A stretch of DNA of 30,870 bases. Source: Cylindrodendrum hubeiense (taxonomy: Eukaryota > Ascomycota > Sordariomycetes > Hypocreales > Nectriaceae). The notes below the pieces were generated by a model. It was not told where the DNA came from and did not search any database. It saw only the letters and a list, made by a program, of their open reading frames with translations. The first letter of the stretch is position 1; the number at the start of each line of letters is the position of its first letter. The position numbers were made by a program, and so were the translations under genes. Positions 21,834 to 30,870 of the stretch are shown one piece after another. The DNA is taken from positions 1 through 30,870 of the forward strand of contig JAANBB010000457.1 in the NCBI GenBank assembly GCA_014621425.1, written 5' to 3'.

Positions 21834-24590
21834 GAATTGCTGGGCATGCGATCGGCGTTGGGGTAAGGTCTAGGTAGCAAGGTTTATGCGATTGAATGTC
21901 ACAGTCGTGGTTGCGGTGTCCAATGATGCTCCAAGAACCTTTTGATGGTGACTCGTCTCCTCTTGTGCCCCGCCCTGAGGCCAGGAGGGAGAATCCTACT
22001 CAGGAAATGGCCTGATGATGGGGAAGTGAATCTCGGGGTTGGGATGAGGGGCCAGTGGCAATCAATCCCTGAGACTACGTCCGTATTAATGGAGGAACCT
22101 GGAGATCTGGTGGCAGAGGGGTAGCAGGCAAGTGGAGAATGGGGAAATGGGGAAATGGAGCCCTGCGTGCTGTGAGGCGGGAGAGCCGGAGGAGCGCTTT
22201 GAACTAAGTCGCATGGATGGAGGGATGGAAATGACATAGGTGGGGGGTTCATATATCCGCCATCAGCGTTGGGAAGGCTTTGAAGTCTAGGATAAACCCA
22301 AGTGGAGTTAGTTTCGACTCAAGAGCAGCGGCGAGGGTCGTAGCCCAAAATATTTAAGGGAGCCTCTCAAGCTGACGGACATTGTTTTGAATCCCGAAAT
22401 GGAGGGGGAGCTGGATGGATGGGAAGGCATTGGTTATCATAGTGTCCCTATCAATCGATCACAGGCAGTGAAAGGGCCAGGCAAGTAACAAGAAACCGAA
22501 TCAACCTCCGACTGATTCCCGCGGGTGTGTGCGTGCGCTGTGTCACTCGAGCCCCTCCTAGGCTCTCCTAGGCCCATTGGACTCTTTGGGTGCGGTCCAG
22601 GCTAGAGGGGTGTGGGTGGGATTAGAGGGGAAGTAGGCGGCGAGGGAGGGGGTCCCAGATGTATGGATATGGATGCAAGGTGACGCAGTGGGTTGTGAGG
22701 AATAGCCGCGGAAGTTGACCTCGGATGGAGGGAGCAGAAATTTGGGTTGGAAACAAGTTCATGCGACAGTAAAGAGAGAGAACGGCAAAACGGGTACCGC
22801 AGAACGAGACCGTGGCTACCGTTGTCTGTGACGGTTGTGTCAGTGATGAACATCTCGGTCGAGTCCCGAAGGCGGCCACACGGCTCTCACACACCCTCAC
22901 TCGCCACGGCTCGTGCACTCCATCGTGTCCGTCAATAGGACATGTCTAAAGTCTCGAGATAGAATTGTGGCGGGAGAACCCCCTGGGCGCAGCTCGCGTG
23001 GCTTCGGTTCGAGCTGGGCTTTCGTCCGGGCCGTTGGGGCAAGGCCCGGCCTGGGAGCAAGGATGCCGATGGAGCCTTTGAGGGCCAAGGGACGGGTTGG
23101 GGATTGGCATGGGTGATGGGCGTGTGTGTGGAAGTTCCCGTTTGGGTTAGCTTCGTGAAGCTGTGAGAAGAGTCTAGGCTACTGTAGCTAGCGGCGATAT
23201 GGATACGTCAACATGAGGGACAGCGGCTGCTTCGTGGAGAGAGTTCGCTCCAATCTCGGTGTTTGGAGGGCCCCGTTTTTGTGTGAAACAGGAGGACTTT
23301 GGAGAGCAGACAACGACATCAGCGGCGTCGTGCGGTGCAGGGTGATGTGGCCAGGAGGAAGTTGTGGTGATGGCCACGAACATGACGACTGAGATTGAGG
23401 ATGAAGACCGGCCAGGCCTCAACGCCAATTGAGCGGTGGGAGAAATGGTAGCAGCTACTCAAAGATACTTGGGCGTCCGCTAGATGGAAGTACCGACACA
23501 GCTTGTCTCTCCCCCTGGTTGGTGCCGGGAAGACCTCTCTGGGGACTTTGTTGAGAGCGTGGGATGGGAGGTCGGAGGAGCACGGCACGGTGCGCCACCA
23601 GTCAGTGGTCGGAGACGGACGCAGACAAGGGTATGCGCATCAGCCACGAGCATCATGGGGACCCGGCGGCCGTGCGAATGGAAGATTGACCAGGGCGCCA
23701 CGCGGCCAATCACAGGCGCCGCAGTATGACCCCGAGAATTTGAATGCGGGGGTAGAGGATGAGGGGCACTCTGCAGTGCCAACCATCATGGGCCATGACA
23801 CTGGTCGACTGGACCCTACAGGAGGGAGGGACCTGCCCGGGTACCTAGTTGCCTACCCAGGTAGCTAGGCATTGCAGCATGCGCAGCGGTGCACGTCGCA
23901 CATCGTCCTGCAGCCCCGGTCTCGCAGCTCGTCATCACCCGCGTCCCCTGGAGGTCTTCAGCCATGAGGCACGAAGCGGAAGTCCCGGTCGCCGACTCGC
24001 CAGCCAGGATTCCAAAGCGCCTCAAGCAGCCTCAAACAAGCCTCGCCCAGCCGTTCATACAATGGGGCACCGCTGTCGGCGGTCTGCTTCGACAGGGCGA
24101 AGCCACCGCCCGTCTGGATGTGTCAATGCCTCCGCATCCGGCCTTCTCGCTGGCAGCCTCAGTTGGGGGTCCCACCATTACCATATCAATCACCTAACTA
24201 ACTCCCACTCCATGTCCCAGTTAGGAAATGTCGCCAACCCACCCTCGTGGCTACTCGTCCCTTAATATACCTCTCATGGGCCCTCAGTCAACCAGGATCA
24301 CGTATAGCTTCATCTATCCTCTTGCGACATCGGCTCTCACATTCAGATCATGCGCCCCTGGGAGCGTGTCGACGTAAATTTTTCTGATCGTGGGGGCAGA
24401 AGGGTCCATTCAGCAGGGCCGGGACTGGAGATGGACACAGAAGACTGGAGTCAGGAACGAACCCGTGTCTAAAAAGTACCGCATGCAAGCCCCAGTATTA
24501 CTGCATCATATACCGCTGTGGGCGTGCCGAAAATAGTCCAACCGGAGGTACATCCAGAGAGCGCCTTGGAGGGTAGTAAAAATATTTCCT

Positions 24591-24600
24591 GGGGGGGGGG
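24591..24600 (+). repeat. G10 homopolymer
   Basis: Ten consecutive G bases flanked by AATATTTCCT and TACATAG. It is in the gene-free spacer, and its length may be unstable or misread. Confidence 0.9.
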
Positions 24601-24660
24601 TACATAGAGTGGCTGCGGATAAGATTGTGGCCATGATGATGGGCGTACGGTAAGCGCAAG

Positions 24661-24678
24661 GCTGGCTGGCTGGCTGGC
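24661..24678 (+). repeat. GCTG tetranucleotide microsatellite
   Basis: About four and a half tandem GCTG units in the gene-free spacer. Confidence 0.9.
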
Positions 24679-25164
24679 AGCCGTGTTTCGAGACCGAACC
24701 ATAATATCCGTCTAGCCGGAGAGTTTCGTCTGAGAAAAGCCAGTGGGTGAGAGACTCAGCCTGCAAAGGCTTGTAGGTTTGCTGTGCTATCCGTGGGGAC
24801 GGCACGAACCCAGTAACAGAGTGCGGCTCCGTCAGCATCCCAAATGGCGTCTTCGTGGGTGGGCTTGGCTGTGTATGACATGGGCCGTGTCCCGACTCCA
24901 CAAGCCGAAGGAACACAACAACCTGGGATCTGTTGGATACACAAGTTGGAATACTGGGGCAAAGGACAGGCATCAGCACGGCATGGGGGGAAGGGAAGCA
25001 AATCAGGTCCCAGGTAATCAACCGCAACACAGACGGTGAGTCTGGCAGAGGAAGAGACGGCGCGTCATGAGCCGGATGGGCATGGGCCGGGCCATGGGTG
25101 TCGCTTCTATCAACCCGGAAGGGGAATCACAAGCAACCAGCAGGAGCCCAAGCGTAGGGAGAAT

Positions 25165-25197
25165 GTGGAGGGAGCGTGGAGGGAGCGTGGAGGGAAC
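25165..25197 (+). repeat. Three tandem 11-bp units (GTGGAGGGAGC)
   Basis: Two identical units and a third that differs at one base (AAC in place of AGC at its end), followed by a degenerate fourth. No function is evident. Confidence 0.85.
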
Positions 25198-25654
25198 ATG
25201 GAGCGCGGTGCCTGGAGCCATCCGTCCATTGCTGGGCCTCGGACGTAGGGGTACGATCACCTTAGCCAGGACAGGAGGGCCAAGGCATGGCCCATGGAAG
25301 CGGCATGGAGATATGGGCTGCCGGCAATGGCAAATGGTGCAGTCGGCGTGCAGCCAGCCTTGCCGCCAGCGTCGCCCACTCCCTGTAGGGCCTGGAGGGC
25401 CGGATCCGAGCCCTGTCTTGTAGACGGGCGAATGCTCGGGAGCTGGCTTCGGGGGAAAGGATCATGGCCATCTTGAGCCGCCAGCTCTGGGAATACCCCC
25501 CCGGTTCGCCGGGGGCCGGTCGCCGGTGGTGCAGGTACTGCCCACTACGTACAGCCATCTTTACCGGGCGTACTCCGTACCTGCCAATGGCGATGTACCC
25601 AATTTTACCATAAAGAATCACGGGTCCCCAGCTCTCCGCATACCGGCTCATCAA

Positions 25655-25970
25655 ACTTGTCTCTTCGTCTCAATCTCTTCGTCCTGACTCTTTCTCCCTC
25701 CTACGACCCCTCCTACGACTCCTTTGTCCTCAACCTCTACCTATACAACATCCCTCTTTCCCCTCTGTGCCAGCCCAATCTCGAACGGCGCAACCACCCG
25801 CGGCCCCTCTCGACGAGCATACCCGACAGCTGTGTGATCGCTGCTCATAAGAAGAGCAGTCGCAGCACCAGCTACACGGTTACGCTACCCCGCATCGACG
25901 TCGCACCCGCATCGCATCCGCAATCACATCTCACNANAAAAAAAAAAAATATTTCGTTTCCCCAACGACA
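25655..25970 (+). promoter_or_regulatory. Pyrimidine-rich core promoter / 5' UTR of acetyl-CoA synthetase
   Basis: Dense CT-rich sequence from 25655 to about 25770 (such as CTCTTTCTCCCTCC), typical of transcription-start regions of highly expressed filamentous-fungal genes. An A-rich run with two undetermined bases (25935, 25937) lies 34-36 bp before the ATG. Glucose or acetate control sites cannot be assigned with confidence. Confidence 0.5.
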
Positions 25971-28727
25971 ATGGCCGAAGTCGAGCAGCTACAGGTCCCT
26001 ATGGCCGTCGAGGCTGCTCCTGCCCCAGCAGCTGTCGAGGCGGTCTCCATTGCCGCCCCAGTAGCTGCTGAGCCCGTGACCGAAAAGCCCGTGGTCGCAG
26101 AACATGTTATTGCCGAGCCTGTAATCGAAAAGCCCGTGGTCGCAGAGCATGTTATTACCGAGCCTGTGATCGCTGCGCCAGTGGCCGTCTCTGAGCCTCT
26201 GGTCTCTGAGCCTGTGGTCTCTGAGCCTGTGGCCACTCAGCCCCTGGCCACTGAGCCTCTAGCCGCTGAGCCTGTGGTCGCCCCGGTCCCTGAGCAGATC
26301 GAGGTAGCTGCAGCTCCTGTTGCAGCTGCACCCGAGAAGCCCAAGGCCCCGGTTGTCGCTGAGGCCCACCTCGTTGACACTTTCCGTACGTCCCCGGTTG
26401 CTGGTCCTGTTACCAATTGGAGTACAATGCTGACGTCTCATAGACCCCCCGGAGAAGATGCTTGCCAGTATGACACCCCCTATTCTTTTGATGCAATTGA
26501 AATGCTGTGTTTGTTTCGTTTCGGTATATTTTTTGTTGGACTCACATGATGCTAACCTCGTTACCCGGCAGAGCATCCCAGCAAGCCCCACTTGGCTAGT
26601 AAGTACACCCCGAATCCACCTGAGCCTCAACATGTGAGCTGACCCACCCCAGACCTCGACGAGTACAAGCGGCTCTACCAGGAGTCAATTACACAACCCG
26701 ATAAGTTCTGGGCGGAACGCGCCCGGGAACTCGTGTCCTGGGATCGAGATTTCGAGACTACTCGCAGCGGTTCCCTCGAAAATGGCGACGTTTCGTGGTT
26801 CAATGAGGGTCGCCTGAACGCTTCCTACAACTGTGTTGATCGCCACGCCTTCGCCGACCCCGACCGTGTTGCCATCATCTATGAAGCCGACGACCCCTCT
26901 GAGGGCCGCAATGTCACCTATGGCGAGCTCCTCCGCGAGGTCTCCAGAACTGCTTGGGTCCTGAAGCAGATGGGCGTCCGCAAAGGTGACACCGTCGCCA
27001 TCTACCTGCCCATGATTCCCGAAGCAATTATTGCCCTTTTGGCCTGTGTCCGTATCGGTGCCGTTCACTCTGTCGTCTTCGCCGGCTTTTCTTCCGATTC
27101 TCTGCGCGACCGTGTCGTTGATTCCAACTGCAAGGTTGTCATCACCACCGACGAAGGCAAGCGCGGTGGCAAGCTGATTGGCACCAAGAAGATTGTCGAC
27201 GATGCCCTCAAGCAGTGCCCTGATGTCTCCCACGTTCTCGTCTACAAGCGCACCGGCTCGGAGATCCCCTGGAAGTCTGGTCGCGACTACTGGTGGCACG
27301 AGGAGGTCGAGAAGTGGCCCAGCTACATTCCCCCGGAGTCCATGGCCTCTGAGGATCCTCTATTCCTGCTCTACACCTCCGGTTCAACCGGCAAGCCCAA
27401 GGGTGTTTTGCACACTACCGCTGGTTACCTGCTAGGTGCCGCCATGACTGGAAAGTACGTCTTCGACATTCACCCAGGCGACCGATACTTCTGTGGCGGT
27501 GACGTCGGCTGGATTACTGGTCACACCTATGTTGTCTACGCCCCTCTAATGCTTGGTGTCGCCACCGTGGTCTTTGAGGGCACTCCCGCCTACCCCAACT
27601 TCTCCAGGTACTGGGACATCATTGAGAAGCATAAGGTCACCCAATTCTACGTTGCCCCCACTGCCCTTCGCTTGTTGAAGCGTGCTGGTGATGAGCACGT
27701 CCGTGGCGAGATGAAGCACCTGCGAGTGCTCGGCTCCGTCGGTGAGCCCATTGCCGCCGAGATCTGGAAGTGGTACTTTGAGGTTATTGGCAAGGAGGAG
27801 TGCCACGTCGTCGATGTGAGTTTTGCTAGAGAATTGATGATTAGGTGGAACCGTCAATACTAACTGTCTGCAGACTTACTGGCAAACTGAGTCAGGCTCC
27901 CACGTCATCTGCCCCTTGGCAGGTGTCACGCCGACCAAGCCAGGCAGTGCTTCGCTGCCCTTCTTTGGTATCGAACCCGCGATCATCGACCCCGTCTCTG
28001 GCGAGGAGATTCACGGAAACGATGTCGAGGGTGTGTTGGCCTTCAAGCAGTCCTGGCCTAGCATGGCCCGCACCGTCTGGGGTGCCCACAAGCGATACAT
28101 GGAGACCTACCTGAACGTGTACAAGGGTTACTACGTAAGTAAACCCCGGTCAAGAAAAATGCAAACACGAAGATGCTAACCGAAACGACAGTTCACCGGA
28201 GACGGAGCTGCTCGTGATCACGAGGGCTTCTACTGGATCCGAGGACGTGTCGACGATGTCGTCAACGTTAGTGGCCATCGTCTGTCAACTGCTGAAATCG
28301 AGGCCGCCCTCATTGAGCACCACGCAGTGGCCGAGGCCGCCGTGGTCGGTGTGGCGGATGAGCTCACTGGACAGGCTGTCAACGCCTTCGTTGCGCTCAA
28401 GGAGACCATTGACTCCACCGAGGCCCTGCGAAAGGAGCTAATCGTGCAAGTGCGCAAGAGTATCGGTCCGTTCGCAGCCCCCAAGGCTGTGTACATCGTA
28501 CCTGATATGCCCAAGACTCGAAGTGGGAAGATCATGCGACGTGTGTTGCGCAAGATCCTAGCCGGAGAGGAGGATCAACTAGGAGATATCACCACGGTAC
28601 GTCTACCTCGCGCCAGGTGGCACAGCCGCCTCTTAACTTTGAATACGGACTAACATAGACACAGCTCTCTGATCCTAGCGTTGTGGCGAAGATCATCCAG
28701 AGCGTCCATGATGCGAGGCGGAAGTAA
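25971..28727 (+). CDS. facA: Acetyl-CoA synthetase with a repeat-rich N-terminal extension
   Basis: AMP-forming acetate-CoA ligase that makes acetyl-CoA from acetate, CoA and ATP. Exons are 25971-26385, 26444-26467, 26572-26598, 26653-27815, 27874-28134, 28192-28596 and 28665-28727; all phases close to 785 residues. The tiny exons 2 and 3 (24 and 27 nt) restore PPEKMLA and KHPSKPHLA. Catalytic motifs are [10 protein letters not shown] (397-406), [39 protein letters not shown] and the SGKIMRR motif with lysine 743, normally regulated by acetylation. Family members are about 650-680 residues. The excess is residues 1 to about 125, an Ala/Val/Pro/Glu-rich tract with 15-residue and 5-residue repeats before the conserved AHLVDTF. 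There is no peroxisomal C-terminal tripeptide. MAEVEQLQ is the only sensible start in this frame, but the extension could be removed if an unseen start or promoter is used. Confidence 0.93.
26082..26279 (+). repeat. In-frame coding repeats in acetyl-CoA synthetase exon 1
   Basis: A 45-bp direct repeat (26082 and 26127, encoding [15 protein letters not shown] and a near copy) is followed by six 15-bp units from 26190 to 26279 ([30 protein letters not shown]). All are multiples of 3, so the frame is kept. Confidence 0.9.
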
Positions 28728-30870
28728 GGGGCCGACTGGGGCAGCAATGCAACTGATCTAGTGGAGTTGATATACCAATGGATACAAGGCAAAACGGGAA
28801 GGAAAGCGCAGGTCAAGAACAGGCCCGAATATTATCCCGTGCGGTGTTTTGGGGTTGATGCTGGATGCAGCCACGAAATGATGAAGATTTTGAAGGCTTG
28901 GGAACCATCTTATGAAGGATTTTTAACTGCATTGCGTGTTTATGTATACAGATATTATTTGAGATCAACAAAGGCTCGCAACGAGCAATCATCTACCTTA
29001 GACCGGAGACTCTGTTGCTGATGGTGATGTGAGAGCTTTTCTTGCCTTTGTCACACCGCAGGTCTGATAGGAGCTGCAGTGTTGGATATGATTGAGGCGT
29101 GTGACAGGGGACGCGTGTTCATGTCCCCGCCATGCTGATAGTGGGACCGAGTCTGTGGCATTGAGGGTAGAACTAGGCCCTTGCCATCGGAAATAAGCTT
29201 CTTTTTGGCTTTGTGGACGTCCAGACTTGTTTCGGAGTTAAAAGAGACAGCATAAATCCGACGAGAGATGGATTTCACAGGCCCGGGATGAGATATTAGT
29301 TTCACGGAGGCGGATTGGGTTAGGTAGAAGGCGATGCCAAGAACAAGAAGTCGTCGTCAGCATTGAGGCGGGGAGCGGGAGTTGTCTTGTGGCGGTTGGC
29401 CAGCGGGGACAAATAGAGGAGAATAGTGTGTGGCTAGCTCGTCTTAGCTAAAGATCTACCGTAGGAATGGGTATTTGGAGGGATGGACAACATGCATGGC
29501 TGGCCGACGAGGGCCAGGAGCGCACAGCCCCGATTGATTATGGTGTGGGATACACCTAAGCAGCGTGTGGGATGAGCGACGAGGTGTTGGATGGGTTTGT
29601 CAGCTTACGGTACGAGGTCACGGATGACTTTGGTTTGTAGGGCGGCGTGGGACCGCACGAAGAGGAGGGATAGACGAAGGGATATAATGTTGAATTATGT
29701 GTCCAGGGAAAGGACGAGGTATAGTCGTACAAATATCTATTTACAGCCATCTCGCTGTGTTAGCAGACGTCAGATTAAGCGGACGCCGAGTTCCGACGTC
29801 CTCGAGACGACGCTGAAACACGTCCAGTCCATCGCTTATGGCCTGTAGCTTACGGATCCGTAGATCAGGCCCTTGGCACGTGTGTGGATGCCAAGACGAA
29901 CCCTTGGCTTGCTTGAGAGTCGAAGTAGGGGGAGGGGATAGAGGCAAGAGAGGCTAGCCTCTGTATTGAATGTGTAGGTTCTGTCGAATGTATCCGAAGC
30001 AAGGGTTCTGGAATTCGGCCATGGAAGTGGAGCTAACGGCCCAGTCGCGGCGCTATGATACGAGAAAAAGTACGAAGGGGACCAGCGAGCACCAGCGCAT
30101 GCATGACGGGTGAGCATGTACCAAGGAAAAGGCCGGAAGAGTCGGCGCCGTCAGTGGGAGGCCTGCGGAGGAGAATTTCTCAGCATCAACAAGCGAAGAC
30201 TGTGAAGAGGTGCGTACGTAGGATGGTCGATGAGCCTCAATCGGCTAGTCCATGTGCAGCATGGCTACATATCACATTGTGCTCCGTATTCCGTACTCCG
30301 TACTATATGGAGATGGTTCAAAACATGAGTGCGGGGGTGGTAGGTAACGGTAGTATTGCAAGTGCCGTGGAATCATCGGGACACACTGACTGACGCCAGG
30401 GCGAGTGAGCATGGCATTAACCAAGTAATCAAGTCTAACGCAGCATTGGGCCGCGACCGAAAGGAGATGGGATCGTAGGAGATAGAGGCGAGGGTGTGCA
30501 GACGGTGGATGCTGTAGGGGATGGGATGGTTGGATGGCAAGATGGTTTGCAAGGTGGGTTGGTTGCCCGGGAAAAGGGCTGGAAGCGTGGCTATGCAAAT
30601 GTACTCTGCTTACGGGCGGATGATGCGCTCCAGTGGGTTGCCAGCTCGGTCTCGCGCGGGCGGCCAGTGGGCTTCCAAGGCTTGGCCACGGCCTGGGCGA
30701 CGGCGCCGGGCTGCAGTGGCTGCCAAATACCGCGCGGCCTTGGACAGGATTCGCCATGTTCCAGCGTTCCGTGAACGACGAGGGCAGCCATGTGCTTCGT
30801 ACAGCACAGTACAGATGCACACTGCATTGTATACATGCGGTTGGGCGCATTGTGTGGTGGACGTGCATGT
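28728..30870. other. 2.1-kb region without a supportable gene
   Basis: After the acetyl-CoA synthetase stop there is a 3' UTR-like AT-rich stretch (to about 29000). DNA that is mostly purine-rich on the plus strand follows to the window end. The longest frame (198 codons, minus strand, 30272-30868) is Pro/His/Ser-rich and resembles nothing I know. I see no tRNA, rRNA or transposon ends. Confidence 0.55.
30283..30303 (+). repeat. Three tandem 7-bp units TCCGTAT/TCCGTAC
   Basis: One TCCGTAT and two TCCGTAC units, in gene-free DNA. A related GTACTCCGTAC string occurs near 25569. Confidence 0.85.

Larger units (their letters stand above)
21834..25970. other. 4.1-kb spacer without a supportable gene; includes acetyl-CoA synthetase promoter
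   Basis: No open frame here resembles a protein family; the longest (174 codons, minus strand, 24506-25030) looks random. The plus strand is purine-rich from about 21900 to 23400, then mixed. Small repeats are listed separately. The last ~320 bp (25650-25970) are pyrimidine-rich on the plus strand and look like the core promoter and 5' UTR of the acetyl-CoA synthetase gene. Confidence 0.6.

Noticed and set aside
23003..23014. GGTTCGAG resembling a tRNA T-loop
   Set aside because: Lacks the following CC, and no acceptor stem or anticodon arm can be drawn.
24506..25030. 174-codon minus-strand frame in the large spacer
   Set aside because: Random-looking composition, crosses the G10 and GCTG repeats, and has no family resemblance.
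21834..25970. Transposon remnant
   Set aside because: I see no terminal inverted repeats, target duplications, reverse transcriptase or transposase motifs, and no repeat-induced mutation style AT decay.
2664..28727. Carrier and acetyl-CoA synthetase as a metabolic gene cluster
   Set aside because: They are 22 kb apart with unrelated housekeeping genes between; nothing in the sequence links them.
30272..30868. 198-codon minus-strand frame at the window end
   Set aside because: Pro/His/Ser-rich low-complexity with no motif; may be a transcribed leader but not supportable as a protein.

Overview
The window reads as nuclear DNA of a filamentous ascomycete, most likely a Sordariomycete and possibly Hypocreales (inference). 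Genes are interrupted by short introns of 44-104 nt (one of 212 nt) with GT..AG ends and CTAAC/CTGAC-like branch sites. Codon use is GC-leaning, and the proteins match fungal housekeeping families. I see no bacterial operon structure, plasmid, phage, CRISPR array, rRNA or convincing tRNA.

Layout. (1) 1-2350 (+): NatC auxiliary subunit Mak10, 5' end cut by the window edge. (2) 2664-3713 (-): PMP47/ANT1-type peroxisomal adenine-nucleotide carrier. (3) 4563-8946 (+): a very large, intronless, low-complexity AT-hook protein whose frame is broken by one apparent extra base near 5077-5079. (4) 9202-10737 (-): proteasome lid subunit Rpn6. (5) 11243-12030 (+): mitochondrial GrpE (Mge1), divergent from Rpn6. 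(6) 12524-15081 (-): an unrecognised protein of about 704 residues, reconstructed here from eight exons that stay in phase. (7) 15695-19033 (-): clamp-loader large subunit Rfc1. (8) 19364-20226 (+): mitochondrial ribosomal protein uL16m, divergent from Rfc1. (9) 20661-21833 (+): clamp-loader subunit Rfc5 (human RFC3 type). (10) 21834-25970: a 4.1-kb stretch without a supportable gene. (11) 25971-28727 (+): acetyl-CoA synthetase with an extra repeat-rich N-terminus of about 120 residues. (12) 28728-30870: a further 2.1 kb with no supportable gene.

How the genes relate. Two of the five RFC subunits lie within 2.8 kb, separated only by a mitochondrial ribosomal protein gene. Both RFC promoters carry MCB-like ACGCGA/ACGCGT cores, suggesting shared G1/S control. 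The Mge1 side of the Rpn6/Mge1 spacer has an imperfect heat-shock element. The carrier (ATP import into peroxisomes) and acetyl-CoA synthetase both serve fatty-acid/acetate use, but they are 22 kb apart and I infer no cluster.

The parts most worth checking are the broken AT-hook gene with its period-15 repeat, the repeat-extended acetyl-CoA synthetase, the unknown gene with an in-frame 87-nt intron, and the unusually large spacers around the acetyl-CoA synthetase gene. I did not find a clearly new multi-gene system.
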